Positions 16,307-24,286 of a stretch of DNA of 64,000 nucleotides are shown here, in pieces (position 1 is the first letter of the stretch; every line of letters begins with the position of its first letter). Both the position numbers and the translations under genes were made by a program. The notes under the pieces are model-generated. The model did no database searches. It saw only the letters and a list, made by a program, of their open reading frames with translations, and was not told the DNA's origin. The stretch comes from [Mycobacterium] stephanolepidis (GTDB lineage Bacteria; Actinomycetota; Actinomycetes; Mycobacteriales; Mycobacteriaceae). The stretch is from NCBI RefSeq assembly GCF_002356335.1, contig NZ_AP018165.1:1798001-1862000 (forward strand). The letters are read 5' to 3'.

Positions 16307-17415
16307 GAGTTCTCGTCGAAGCTGACGGTGGTTCGCGCGGCAACCCCGGATTGGCGGGATATGGCGCCGTGGTGTTCGCACCCGATCACGAGACGGTGTT
16401 GGGGGAGGCCTGCGAGGCGATCGGGCACGCCACCAACAATGTGGCCGAATATCGCGGTTTGATAGCGGGATTGGCGGAGGCAGCACGCCTGGGCGCCACC
16501 GATGTCAGCGTCTCCATGGACTCCAAACTTGTCGTTGAGCAGATGTCCGGCCGCTGGAAGGTCAAACACCCCGACCTGATCACGCTGTACCAGCAGGCCG
16601 TCACCGCCGCGATGCAGTTCGAATCCGTCAGCTATCGGTGGATACCCCGGGAACGCAACAAGCATGCCGACCGGCTGGCCAACGAGGCGATGGACCGCGC
16701 GAGCGCCATCGAGCCCAAGGCGCCTAAGAAGCCGAAGGAACCCAAGGAGTCCAACGAAACCAAGGCCGTCGATGCCGCGCCGGGCTGGACGGGTGCGCGC
16801 GGCAAGCCCACCCGAATGCTGCTGCTGCGTCACGGCCAGACCGAACTATCGGTGCAGCGCCGCTACTCGGGACGTGGAAATCCCGAGTTGACCGCACTGG
16901 GGCGTGAGCAGGCCGCGAATGCGGCGCGCTATCTCGCGAGCCGCGGCGGCATCGCCGCCGTCATCAGCTCCCCGTTGGGTCGCGCCAAGGAGACCGCCGC
17001 CGCGGCCGCCGACGCGCTGGGAGTTCCGTTGACCGTCGATGACGATCTGATCGAGACCGACTTCGGCAAGTGGGAGGGTTTGACGTTCTCGGAGGCCTCC
17101 GAGCGCGATCCGGAGCTGCACGCGCAGTGGCTCAGCGACACGTCGGTGACTCCGCCGGAAGGGGAGAGCTTCGACACCGTCCATCATCGAGTGCGGCGCG
17201 CACGCAATCGGATCATCGCCGAGTACGGCGGTGCAACGGTTTTGGTGGTCTCACATGTCACGCCGATCAAGACGCTGCTGCGTCTGGCGCTGGACGCCGG
17301 ACCGAGCCTGCTGTATCGGCTGCACCTCGATCTGGCATCGCTGAGCATCGCCGAGTTCTATTCCGACGGGCCGGCATCGGTGCGACTCGTCAACGAGACC
17401 TCATACCTGACTTAG
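16303..17415 (+). CDS. Bifunctional RNase HI / alpha-ribazole (acid) phosphatase
   Basis: A 370-residue fusion. Residues 1-130 are RNase HI: DGGSRGNPG with the first catalytic Asp, NVAEYRGL with the Glu, MDSKLVVEQ with the second Asp, and a late catalytic Asp in KHADRLANEA; it cuts RNA in RNA-DNA hybrids. A charged linker rich in Lys/Pro/Glu follows. From residue 170 there is a histidine-phosphatase domain: LLLRHGQTE and the second His in VVSHVTPIK. The M. tuberculosis ortholog Rv2228c has RNase HI and CobC-type alpha-ribazole phosphatase activities. The GTG at 16303 overlaps the preceding stop (GTGA). Confidence 0.92.
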   Translation: MRVLVEADGGSRGNPGLAGYGAVVFAPDHETVLGEACEAIGHATNNVAEYRGLIAGLAEAARLGATDVSVSMDSKLVVEQMSGRWKVKHPDLITLYQQAVTAAMQFESVSYRWIPRERNKHADRLANEAMDRASAIEPKAPKKPKEPKESNETKAVDAAPGWTGARGKPTRMLLLRHGQTELSVQRRYSGRGNPELTALGREQAANAARYLASRGGIAAVISSPLGRAKETAAAAADALGVPLTVDDDLIETDFGKWEGLTFSEASERDPELHAQWLSDTSVTPPEGESFDTVHHRVRRARNRIIAEYGGATVLVVSHVTPIKTLLRLALDAGPSLLYRLHLDLASLSIAEFYSDGPASVRLVNETSYLT

Positions 17416-17418
17416 GCT
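17413..17418 (+). promoter_or_regulatory. -10 box for a leaderless HugZ-like transcript
   Basis: TAGGCT ends 6 bases before the ATG at 17425, overlapping the stop of the upstream RNase H/CobC gene (TAG at 17413-17415). The position fits a leaderless transcript starting at the ATG. Confidence 0.5.
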
Positions 17419-17424
17419 GTCGCC

Positions 17425-18228
17425 ATGGCTTCTCGTGATCACGGTGATCCGGGCGATGCGCCCACCATTGCCCCGCCCCTGGAAGACGTCGCCAACCCGG
17501 CCCGGCCCTCGGCCGCCGAGGAGGCCAGAACGGTCGCGGCGTCTACGAACACCGCGACGCTGGCGAGTTTGTCTGCCGACGGTGACCCGTGGGCCTCGTT
17601 GGTCACCTATGGGTTGCTGGGCGGAGCACCCGTGCTCTGCGTATCGCAGATGGCCGAACACGGACGCAACCTGATACGTGATGCCAGGGCCAGCCTGTCC
17701 ATCGTGGCGCCCAACGCGCCAGAGGATCCGTTGGCCAATACCCGGATCACCCTCGCCGGGAAGGTGCGGCGGCCCAGCGCCGAGGAGTTGTCGGCGGCTC
17801 GCGAGGCGCACATCGCGGCAGTGCCCGCGGCGCGGTACTACATCGACTACAGCGATTTCGCCGTCTGGATTCTGGATGTCGAACGCGTGCGCTGGGTGGG
17901 CGGCTACGGCCGCATGGACTCGGCCAGCGGCGCCGATTACGACTCGGCCGCACCCGATCCCGTGTCGACGAAGGCCGCCGGTGCGGTCAGCCACCTCAAC
18001 GACGACCACGGGCAGGCGCTGCTCGCGATGGCACAACGATTGGGTGGATACCCGGACGCCACGGAGGCTCGTTGTGAGGGAGCGGACCGATACGGGTTGG
18101 ACATTCGGGTGAGCACACCGCGCGGCTGGTCCGTGACCCGAGTCGGCTACGTCAACCCCATCGACTCGCTTGACGAACTCCGGGGTGCGACCGTGCAACT
18201 GGCGCGGCTCTCGGCCCCGGGCGCGTAG
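17425..18228 (+). CDS. HugZ-type haem-binding PPOX-fold protein (DUF2470)
   Basis: A 267-residue protein with two domains. Residues 30-165 are a split-barrel pyridoxamine-phosphate-oxidase-like domain (TNTATLASLSADGDPWASLVTY, RVRWVGGYGRM). Residues 185-265 are a DUF2470 domain (VSHLNDDHGQALLAM) with the His-Asp-Asp-His pattern. This arrangement is that of HugZ/HutZ haem-iron utilisation proteins, which bind haem at the barrel dimer interface and may degrade it. A role in iron recycling fits the hemophore-like genes at 39-40 kb. Cytoplasmic, no signal peptide. Confidence 0.82.
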   Translation: MASRDHGDPGDAPTIAPPLEDVANPARPSAAEEARTVAASTNTATLASLSADGDPWASLVTYGLLGGAPVLCVSQMAEHGRNLIRDARASLSIVAPNAPEDPLANTRITLAGKVRRPSAEELSAAREAHIAAVPAARYYIDYSDFAVWILDVERVRWVGGYGRMDSASGADYDSAAPDPVSTKAAGAVSHLNDDHGQALLAMAQRLGGYPDATEARCEGADRYGLDIRVSTPRGWSVTRVGYVNPIDSLDELRGATVQLARLSAPGA

Positions 18229-18322
18229 TGCGCGGAGGCTTCGATGTCCACGAATCGGCAAGATTGTGGATAACTCGCGGTGCGGTTGAACGACTGTGGT
18301 TAACAACAGAAGTCGATGCGTA

Positions 18323-18338
18323 TCGAACTGATGTTCGA
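18323..18338 (+). promoter_or_regulatory. LexA/SOS box, perfect match
   Basis: TCGAAC, four bases (TGAT), GTTCGA: an exact match to the mycobacterial LexA operator TCGAAC-N4-GTTCGA. It ends one base before a TAGTGT -10 box (18340-18345), whose seventh base downstream is followed by the GTG start of the 13E12 protein. LexA bound here would cover the promoter spacer, so the gene should be repressed normally and induced by DNA damage. Confidence 0.88.
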
Positions 18339-18339
18339 G

Positions 18340-18345
18340 TAGTGT
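18340..18345 (+). promoter_or_regulatory. -10 box of a leaderless, LexA-controlled promoter
   Basis: TAGTGT, 7 bases before the GTG at 18353, directly downstream of the SOS box. It supports the GTG as the true start and predicts a leaderless mRNA. Confidence 0.55.
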
Positions 18346-18352
18346 TGCTGAT

Positions 18353-19522
18353 GTGTCTCAGAGTGATCCGGCGGTGCGCGCGGCGTGGCTCGTCGAACGA
18401 ATCACCGAGCTAGAGCGGGTGAAAGCAGGTGCTGCCGCAGCGCAGGCCCACGCGGCGGTGCTGCTCGACCGCGCTCGCCGCGAAGAAGAGGCCGCCGCCG
18501 GGGTACCACGACGACGCCAAGGAGCGGGCGTTGCGACCGAGATCGCCTTGGCGCGACAAGATTCGCCGGCTCGTGGCGGTCGTCATCTCGGCTTCGCGAA
18601 GGCGCTGGTGAACGAAATGCCCCACACGCTTGCGGCGTTGGAGTGCGGAGCGCTGAATGAATGGCGCGCGACCATCCTGGTGCGCGAAACCGCTTACCTT
18701 GCCGTAGAAGATCGGCAGAAGATCGACGTCGAGATGTGCGCGGACTCGTCCCGGCTGCGGGGGATGGGCGATGCCCGCCTGACGGCGGAGGCGAAACGTC
18801 TGGCCTACCGACTCGATGCGGAGGCCGTGGTGCGTCGCGCGCGCCGGGCCGAGAACGAACGCCGGGTATCCATCCGTCCGGCTCCCGACACCATGACGTA
18901 CCTGACTGCGCTGCTCCCGGTGAAACAGGGTGTGGCGGTCTACGCGGCTCTCAGACGTGCCGCGGACGCATCGATGGATCCCGTTCGCGGCCAAGGGCAG
19001 ATCATGGCGGACACCTTGGTTGAGTGGGTGACCGGCGTGCCGTCGGCCGAGGCGGTTCCCGTGGGCGTGAACATCACGATCTCCGATGAGGCGCTACTGG
19101 GCGGAGGTGTCGAGCCCGCGACGATCGCAGGTCATGGTCCCGTCCCGGCCGCTGTTGCGCGCCGGCTCATATCGGATGCCGTCAGCGCCGGCGCGAAGGT
19201 TCTCGCGCGACGGCTGTACCGGCACTGCGGCACAGGCGCACTGGTCGGTGCGGAGTCGCGAAGTCGGTTGTTCCCCAAGGGATTGGCGGAGCTGATTGAC
19301 CTGCGCGATCAGACCTGCCGGACTGCCTACTGCGATGCCCCGATTCGCCACCATGACCATGTTGTGGGTAGCGCTCAGGGTGGGGCTACCTCATTCGAGA
19401 ACGGTCACGGCCTCTGCGAGCGGTGCAATTACGTGAAGGAGTCCCCGGGATGGAGACATACGGTCGCGATCACGACGCCGACGGGATCGGTCTATCACTC
19501 GACCGCCCCGCCGCTGGCCTGA
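18353..19522 (+). CDS. 13E12-repeat family HNH protein (DUF222), SOS-regulated
   Basis: A 389-residue member of the actinobacterial 13E12 repeat family: a long helical DUF222 domain (residues 1-300) and a C-terminal HNH fold (CRTAYCDAPIRHHDHV, then NGHGLCERCN, with Cys pairs for zinc and the HH catalytic motif). HNH proteins of this family are presumed DNA nucleases. A perfect LexA box precedes the gene, as reported for 13E12 members in M. tuberculosis, so it is probably damage-induced. These genes are often mobile or multicopy. The 3' end overlaps the opposing membrane protein gene by 28 bases. Confidence 0.88.
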   Translation: MSQSDPAVRAAWLVERITELERVKAGAAAAQAHAAVLLDRARREEEAAAGVPRRRQGAGVATEIALARQDSPARGGRHLGFAKALVNEMPHTLAALECGALNEWRATILVRETAYLAVEDRQKIDVEMCADSSRLRGMGDARLTAEAKRLAYRLDAEAVVRRARRAENERRVSIRPAPDTMTYLTALLPVKQGVAVYAALRRAADASMDPVRGQGQIMADTLVEWVTGVPSAEAVPVGVNITISDEALLGGGVEPATIAGHGPVPAAVARRLISDAVSAGAKVLARRLYRHCGTGALVGAESRSRLFPKGLAELIDLRDQTCRTAYCDAPIRHHDHVVGSAQGGATSFENGHGLCERCNYVKESPGWRHTVAITTPTGSVYHSTAPPLA

Positions 19523-19800
19523 GTAAACGGCCACAAGGAGAGAACAAAGATGCCGACTATGGCGACCGGTGCAATGAACGGCAGCCAGGAGGAATGCCCC
19601 GCCGGTATGGCTGCCGCGAGCAATGCCACGCAGCCCAAGAGCAGTGCGGGAAGGATCTGAGACGGCCATCGCCGGGTATACGCGGCCGACAGGCATATCA
19701 CCGCGGCCAGACCGCAGAGCATCGCGACTACCGGAGAGATATCAGTGCGCGCCAAGACGCCGATGACCAACAGCACGGCCACGACCACCCCCGCTTTCAC
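19495..19800 (-). CDS. Small membrane protein, last gene of the DUF58/MoxR operon
   Basis: A 101-residue protein, nearly all hydrophobic, with about three or four membrane segments (AGVVVAVLLVIGVLA, VVAMLCGLAAVICLSA, ILPALLLGCVALLAA, FIAPVAIVGIFVLSL). The GTG at 19800 overlaps the DUF58 stop (GTGA); longer in-frame starts upstream would run through the DUF58 gene. It is probably co-translated with the DUF58 protein. I do not recognise a named family. Confidence 0.65.
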   Translation of the reverse strand: MKAGVVVAVLLVIGVLARTDISPVVAMLCGLAAVICLSAAYTRRWPSQILPALLLGCVALLAAAIPAGHSSWLPFIAPVAIVGIFVLSLWPFTQASGGAVE

Positions 19801-21026
19801 CGGCGTCGCCCCACTCGCGGGCGCCGCGGCAGCAAGTGCATGGCGTGGTCCAGTCCGGAGTCGTGGCTCCACCCGACCACGTCGACTCCCGTGACGGCGA
19901 TATTGCGGTACATCCGTGAGCGTTCCAACCGCCACCAGCGGGCGACGATCGGATCAGGTTCTTCACGAAACGGGGAGCGGTCGAGCACGTCGACGACCAG
20001 CACCGGGTGCCCGCGCCGTCGAAGGTCGGTCAGTGCCAGCCCGAAATCGGCGTTCAGCAGGGTGGAAAATGCCACCACGATCGCGTTGGGTGGCATGGCG
20101 GCGCGCGGGGCAAGTGCACTTCTGCTGTGCGAATGCCATTCTCCGGCATCGAGAATGGCGTCAAGTAGGCGATAGAACTGATGGCGACCGATATCGGGGG
20201 TAAGCCATCGCGGGGCACTGCCCAACAAGACCACGCCCGCCCGGTCGCCGCGCTGCAACACCGATTGCACCAGCTGGGCGGCGCCGCGTGCGGACCGCTC
20301 CGTCGCTACTGTCGCCGGACCCGACGGTTGAGGGTAGGTGTCGATCAGAACGACAACGTCGGCGGCCCGATCGGTGAGCCGGTCGGTGACATGCAACCGT
20401 CCCCGGCGTGCACTGACCCGCCAATTGACCGTACGCAGTGAGTCACCCGGGACGTACTCGCGGATATCCGCGTACTCGACGCCAGGGCCATGATGCCGTG
20501 TCAGATGCGTGCCGATGCGGTCCGGAAGATCGGCGGGCGGCAGCGTGACGTCCTGCGGGTCTGCCAAGGGATACACCCGCAGCTCGGCCACGGGCAGTGT
20601 CACGGGCGCTCCGACCCACAGCCCGGACGTCGACATCGTCTGGACCTCAACCGCAAGGGTGTATCGGCCCCAGCGTTGCGCCGACACATGCATCGTCACC
20701 TGGCTGGGCGCCGTCGCCTTATCCACGTCGATCTGCAGACCGTCGACCGGCACCGCGCGCAGCCTGCGCACCACCGCCGGTTCCGCCGCCCCCACCGAGG
20801 CGGTGACGGTAACTGTCTCAGACTCCAAGCACCGTAACGTTTCTGACTCATCGCAGACCCATACCCGCGCGGGTACAGGTCGTTTGGCTGCGCCGACGAG
20901 CACACCGATGAACGGCGCCGCGAAAACAACCAGCTGCCACCGGCCCGTCACCATGGCCAGCGTCAACGCGATCCCGGCGCACGCGGCCAGCACCGACACC
21001 AACGGAGACGAGCGCCAACTGATCAT
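19797..21026 (-). CDS. DUF58 domain-containing membrane protein
   Basis: A 409-residue protein: two N-terminal membrane helices (LVSVLAACAGIALTLAMV, WQLVVFAAPFIGVLVGAA), a beta-rich extracytoplasmic-like part, then the DUF58 motif GVEYADIREYVPGDSLRTVNWR (residues 208-229) and a vWA-like C-terminal half (DVVVLIDTYPQPSG). DUF58 proteins pair with MoxR ATPases and DUF4129 proteins and are thought to take part in assembling or activating metal-dependent or envelope complexes. The ATG at 21026 overlaps the MoxR stop (ATGA). Confidence 0.85.
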   Translation of the reverse strand: MISWRSSPLVSVLAACAGIALTLAMVTGRWQLVVFAAPFIGVLVGAAKRPVPARVWVCDESETLRCLESETVTVTASVGAAEPAVVRRLRAVPVDGLQIDVDKATAPSQVTMHVSAQRWGRYTLAVEVQTMSTSGLWVGAPVTLPVAELRVYPLADPQDVTLPPADLPDRIGTHLTRHHGPGVEYADIREYVPGDSLRTVNWRVSARRGRLHVTDRLTDRAADVVVLIDTYPQPSGPATVATERSARGAAQLVQSVLQRGDRAGVVLLGSAPRWLTPDIGRHQFYRLLDAILDAGEWHSHSRSALAPRAAMPPNAIVVAFSTLLNADFGLALTDLRRRGHPVLVVDVLDRSPFREEPDPIVARWWRLERSRMYRNIAVTGVDVVGWSHDSGLDHAMHLLPRRPRVGRRR

Positions 21027-21985
21027 CCGGACGCTCGCGGTACGGGCAGTCGGTGCAGCAGCTCGTCGACCACGTGCGCACCGGTGATGCGGCGCACCCA
21101 CATCTCGGGGCGCAGACTGATCCGGTGCGCCACCGCGGGCACCGCAAGTGCCTTGACGTCCTCGGGAATCACAAAGTCGCGGCCCAGCAGCATGGCGCGG
21201 GCCCTCGACATCTGCACCAGATCCAGTTCGGCACGCGGACTGGCACCCACCTCGACATGTGAGTGCGTGCGCGTCGCGGCGGCCAGCGCGACAATGTAGC
21301 GAAGCACATCCGGATGCACCGAAACGTGTTCCACGGCTTCCCGCATCATGACGAGGTCTTCGGCTGCGATCACCTGTGAGACCGTCGGCTGCGCCGAGCC
21401 CCGGCTCAGCCGCCGCTGCAGCATCTCGATCTCCAGGTCCTCGCTGAGGTAACCCAATTGCAGCCGGATCGCGAATCGATCCAGCTGTGCCTCCGGCAGC
21501 GGATACGTTCCCTCATACTCGATGGGATTATCCGTTGCCAGTACCACGAAAGGTGCTGGCAGTCGGCGAGTTTCACCGTCGATGCTTACCTGACCCTCCG
21601 CCATCGCCTCCAACAGCGCCGATTGCGTCTTCGGCGGGGTCCGGTTGATCTCATCTGCCAGTAGCAGGTTCGTGAAGATCGGCCCGGTCCGAAACTCGAA
21701 CAGCCCGGACGACATGTCGTAGATCGTGGAGCCCAGCAGATCGGCAGGCAGCAGGTCCGGAGTGAATTGCACCCGGGCGAAATCGAGCCCCAGCGCACTC
21801 GCGAACGACCGGGCGATCAGCGTCTTACCCAGGCCCGGCAGATCCTCGATGAGGACATGCCCGCGCGCCAGAATTGTCAGCAGAATCAGTTGCAACGCAT
21901 CGCGTTTCCCGACCACCACCCGCTCGATCTCGGTCAACACCGCATCTGCGTGCTGAGTCGCGACGGAAACCGGAAGTGTCGTCAC
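21023..21985 (-). CDS. MoxR-family AAA+ ATPase
   Basis: A 320-residue AAA+ ATPase: Walker A is altered to LPGLGKT (residues 45-51; GxGKT core kept), Walker B is LLADEINR, with sensor VVLATDNPIEYEGTYPLPEAQLDRF typical of MoxR. It probably acts as a chaperone with the DUF58 protein, whose gene overlaps its 3' end. The start is the GTG at 21985, which overlaps the upstream stop (GTGA); a longer frame to 22261 would lie inside the upstream gene. Confidence 0.9.
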   Translation of the reverse strand: MTTLPVSVATQHADAVLTEIERVVVGKRDALQLILLTILARGHVLIEDLPGLGKTLIARSFASALGLDFARVQFTPDLLPADLLGSTIYDMSSGLFEFRTGPIFTNLLLADEINRTPPKTQSALLEAMAEGQVSIDGETRRLPAPFVVLATDNPIEYEGTYPLPEAQLDRFAIRLQLGYLSEDLEIEMLQRRLSRGSAQPTVSQVIAAEDLVMMREAVEHVSVHPDVLRYIVALAAATRTHSHVEVGASPRAELDLVQMSRARAMLLGRDFVIPEDVKALAVPAVAHRISLRPEMWVRRITGAHVVDELLHRLPVPRASG

Positions 21986-22467
21986 ATCTGCTCCAAGCGT
22001 TCGAGTATCGATTGCAGGACCGCCCGGCCGGGGGCGGGCTCGGCGCGATCCGCATGCGAGGCGCCGTTCGGATCGACCCAACGCCACAACTCCGGGCCAA
22101 ACGTCACCCGGCCGGTCTCGGCAAGCGCGGCTCGATCTTTCGACTGTCGATGACCCGCCGCCGTCTCGAAGTCCGCAGCGATCAGCGGGCGCAGGTGCCG
22201 ATCCCAGTCGCCGCGGGTCCGCTCCGCCCAGCTGATCCTCGCCTCGGCCCGCGCAAGCCATCGGTACAAGGTCTCATCGGCCGCAAGACCGGCCGGCGGT
22301 AACGGCTTGGGCCCCGGCGCGCTCCGCAGCTGCCTCCACAGCAGATAGAGAGCGACGGCAACCACCGCGCCGGTGATCGTCAGAGTGTGCGAGCGCAACG
22401 GGCTGGCAGCCACACAGGCCTCGGTCACGATCACCATCAGCAGCACGGCCGTCACGAGCCACTTCAT
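21982..22467 (-). CDS. Membrane protein of the MoxR/DUF58 operon
   Basis: A 161-residue protein: two N-terminal hydrophobic segments (WLVTAVLLMVIVTEACVAA, TLTITGAVVAVALYLLW) and a charged cytoplasmic tail with WLARAEARISWAERTRGDWDRHLRP. Its start overlaps the stop of the DUF4129 gene (ATGA), and its stop overlaps the MoxR start. I do not recognise a named family; it is a regular partner of mycobacterial MoxR-DUF58 operons by position. Confidence 0.75.
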   Translation of the reverse strand: MKWLVTAVLLMVIVTEACVAASPLRSHTLTITGAVVAVALYLLWRQLRSAPGPKPLPPAGLAADETLYRWLARAEARISWAERTRGDWDRHLRPLIAADFETAAGHRQSKDRAALAETGRVTFGPELWRWVDPNGASHADRAEPAPGRAVLQSILERLEQM

Positions 22468-23390
22468 GGCCTACCCCGCAGGTCGTCCAACACGGTCTGC
22501 AGCCAACGCACCGCGGACTCACGATCGGTCTGGGTCATCCGGTGCGGGCTGAATCGGGCCTCGGAAAAGAGGGAGACAAGCTGAGTGCCCGCCTGCGATT
22601 GCAGGGCGCCGAGATGGACCGCACGCTGCAGCACTTCCGAAGGGGTATCCGAGGCAAGTGGTGCTGCCTCGGGTGCCGCGGTGAGCCCCTGCTCCATAGC
22701 CGCGTAGCAGGCGATGATGGATGCGCGCGGATCGCGCCCCGGTTCGGCAACCTCCGCGAGACCGAGTTCAACGAGGTGAGCCAGTGATCCTGGTGCGGCA
22801 TCGGCGGCCCCGGCTTCCCCGGACGGATCGTCGTCGGCATCCACGGGGTCCGGGTCGTTGCGCCGCAACACGAAAACCATGACGGCAATACCGGCCAAGA
22901 TCACGCCCAAGATCACCATGGGCACTCCGGGCTCGTCCCGTTCCGGCATGTCGCCGGGTGTCTTGTGCGGCGGGGCGTCCGCGGGCCGACTCGGCGCGGA
23001 AGTGCCCGGAACGGATTCGCGCACCGGTGGATTACCGGTCGGCCTGCTCAGATAGAGCGACATCCACGTCGCACCCACCAGGGCAAGCGCGCTGGCGGTC
23101 GCGATGAGGGCCTCGCGTCGGGTCAAACCCCGGAACCGTAGATACGACGGGCTCTCCGTCGATACCGGCATATCCGGGCGCCGCCGCCGCAGACTCAACA
23201 GGATGAGTATGGCTGCGACACCACATAGCAAGAGCTGCAAGGCTATTGAATGTGGCTCGGCGCGAGGTTCTTCGGGCCGGGGGAGCACCTTTGTGTCCGG
23301 CGGCAGGTAGCTGCGCAGTGCGACAACCGATAACGCGACCAGGACGATGAGCCCGGTCGCTCGCACGAACAGTCTGTTGTCACTGTTCAT
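22464..23390 (-). CDS. DUF4129 domain-containing membrane protein
   Basis: A 308-residue protein: membrane segments near residues 10-25, 48-65, 90-110 and 155-175, and a C-terminal DUF4129-type domain (residues 200-305) with IIACYAAMEQGL, the TPSEVLQRAV segment and LVSLFSEARFSPHRMTQTDRE. DUF4129 domains are found with transglutaminase, MoxR and DUF58 genes. It is first in the five-gene operon running to 19495. A GATGAGG site precedes the ATG. Confidence 0.82.
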   Translation of the reverse strand: MNSDNRLFVRATGLIVLVALSVVALRSYLPPDTKVLPRPEEPRAEPHSIALQLLLCGVAAILILLSLRRRRPDMPVSTESPSYLRFRGLTRREALIATASALALVGATWMSLYLSRPTGNPPVRESVPGTSAPSRPADAPPHKTPGDMPERDEPGVPMVILGVILAGIAVMVFVLRRNDPDPVDADDDPSGEAGAADAAPGSLAHLVELGLAEVAEPGRDPRASIIACYAAMEQGLTAAPEAAPLASDTPSEVLQRAVHLGALQSQAGTQLVSLFSEARFSPHRMTQTDRESAVRWLQTVLDDLRGRP

Positions 23391-23433
23391 GCCTCATCGT
23401 CACATGTAGAGGGCCGTTCGCGTCAGCAGACGG

Positions 23434-23817
23434 TCACGAATAGGTGCCCTCGGGAATGAGGTTCGTGATGCAGAAGGGGTGACCGGCCGGGTCGATCAGC
23501 ACCCGCCATCCGCCCGGATTCGGCTGAGTTTCGGCCTTGGTCGCACCGAGCCCCAGAATGCGCGCCTCTTCGGCATCCAGATCTGCCGCCGCCAGTTCGA
23601 GATGCAGCTGCTTCGGTACGGCCCCCGCCGGCCAGTCCGGCACGCGATGGTCTGCCACGCGCTGAAAGGTCAGCAGCACAGCGGCGCCCTTCACCGCGAC
23701 GAACTCCTCGCTTTCGAACAGGATCTCCAGGTCAAGGACCTGCTGATAGAACCGGGCCAGCGCCGCCGGATCCGTGCAGTCGATCGATATCGCGCCCAGT
23801 CGAGCCGTTGTCGTCAT
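23434..23817 (-). CDS. VOC (glyoxalase/bleomycin resistance) superfamily protein
   Basis: A 127-residue single-domain VOC protein with two beta-alpha-beta-beta-beta units: LGAISIDCTDPAALARFYQQVL at the start and DPAGHPFCIT near the end. Metal-ligand candidates are the first His/Asp positions and a late His/Glu. The substrate cannot be told from sequence. It stands alone between the DUF4129 operon and rnpB. Confidence 0.85.
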   Translation of the reverse strand: MTTTARLGAISIDCTDPAALARFYQQVLDLEILFESEEFVAVKGAAVLLTFQRVADHRVPDWPAGAVPKQLHLELAAADLDAEEARILGLGATKAETQPNPGGWRVLIDPAGHPFCITNLIPEGTYS

Positions 23818-23847
23818 GGTGAGGAGCTTGTCACGAGTACGATGACC

Positions 23848-24260
<413 letters not shown>

Positions 24261-24274
24261 CTCTCAGCCTGGAT

Positions 24275-24280
24275 TAGTCT
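24275..24280 (+). promoter_or_regulatory. -10 box deciding the RNB ribonuclease start
   Basis: TAGTCT lies 6 bases before the GTG at 24287 but only 3 bases before the GTG at 24284. Mycobacterial spacing favours 24287 as a leaderless start. Confidence 0.45.
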
Positions 24281-24286
24281 GGCGTG

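Noticed and set aside
16617..16627. GTTCGAATCC, similar to a tRNA T-loop
   Set aside because: It lies inside the conserved RNase H domain, with no acceptor stem or anticodon arm around it.
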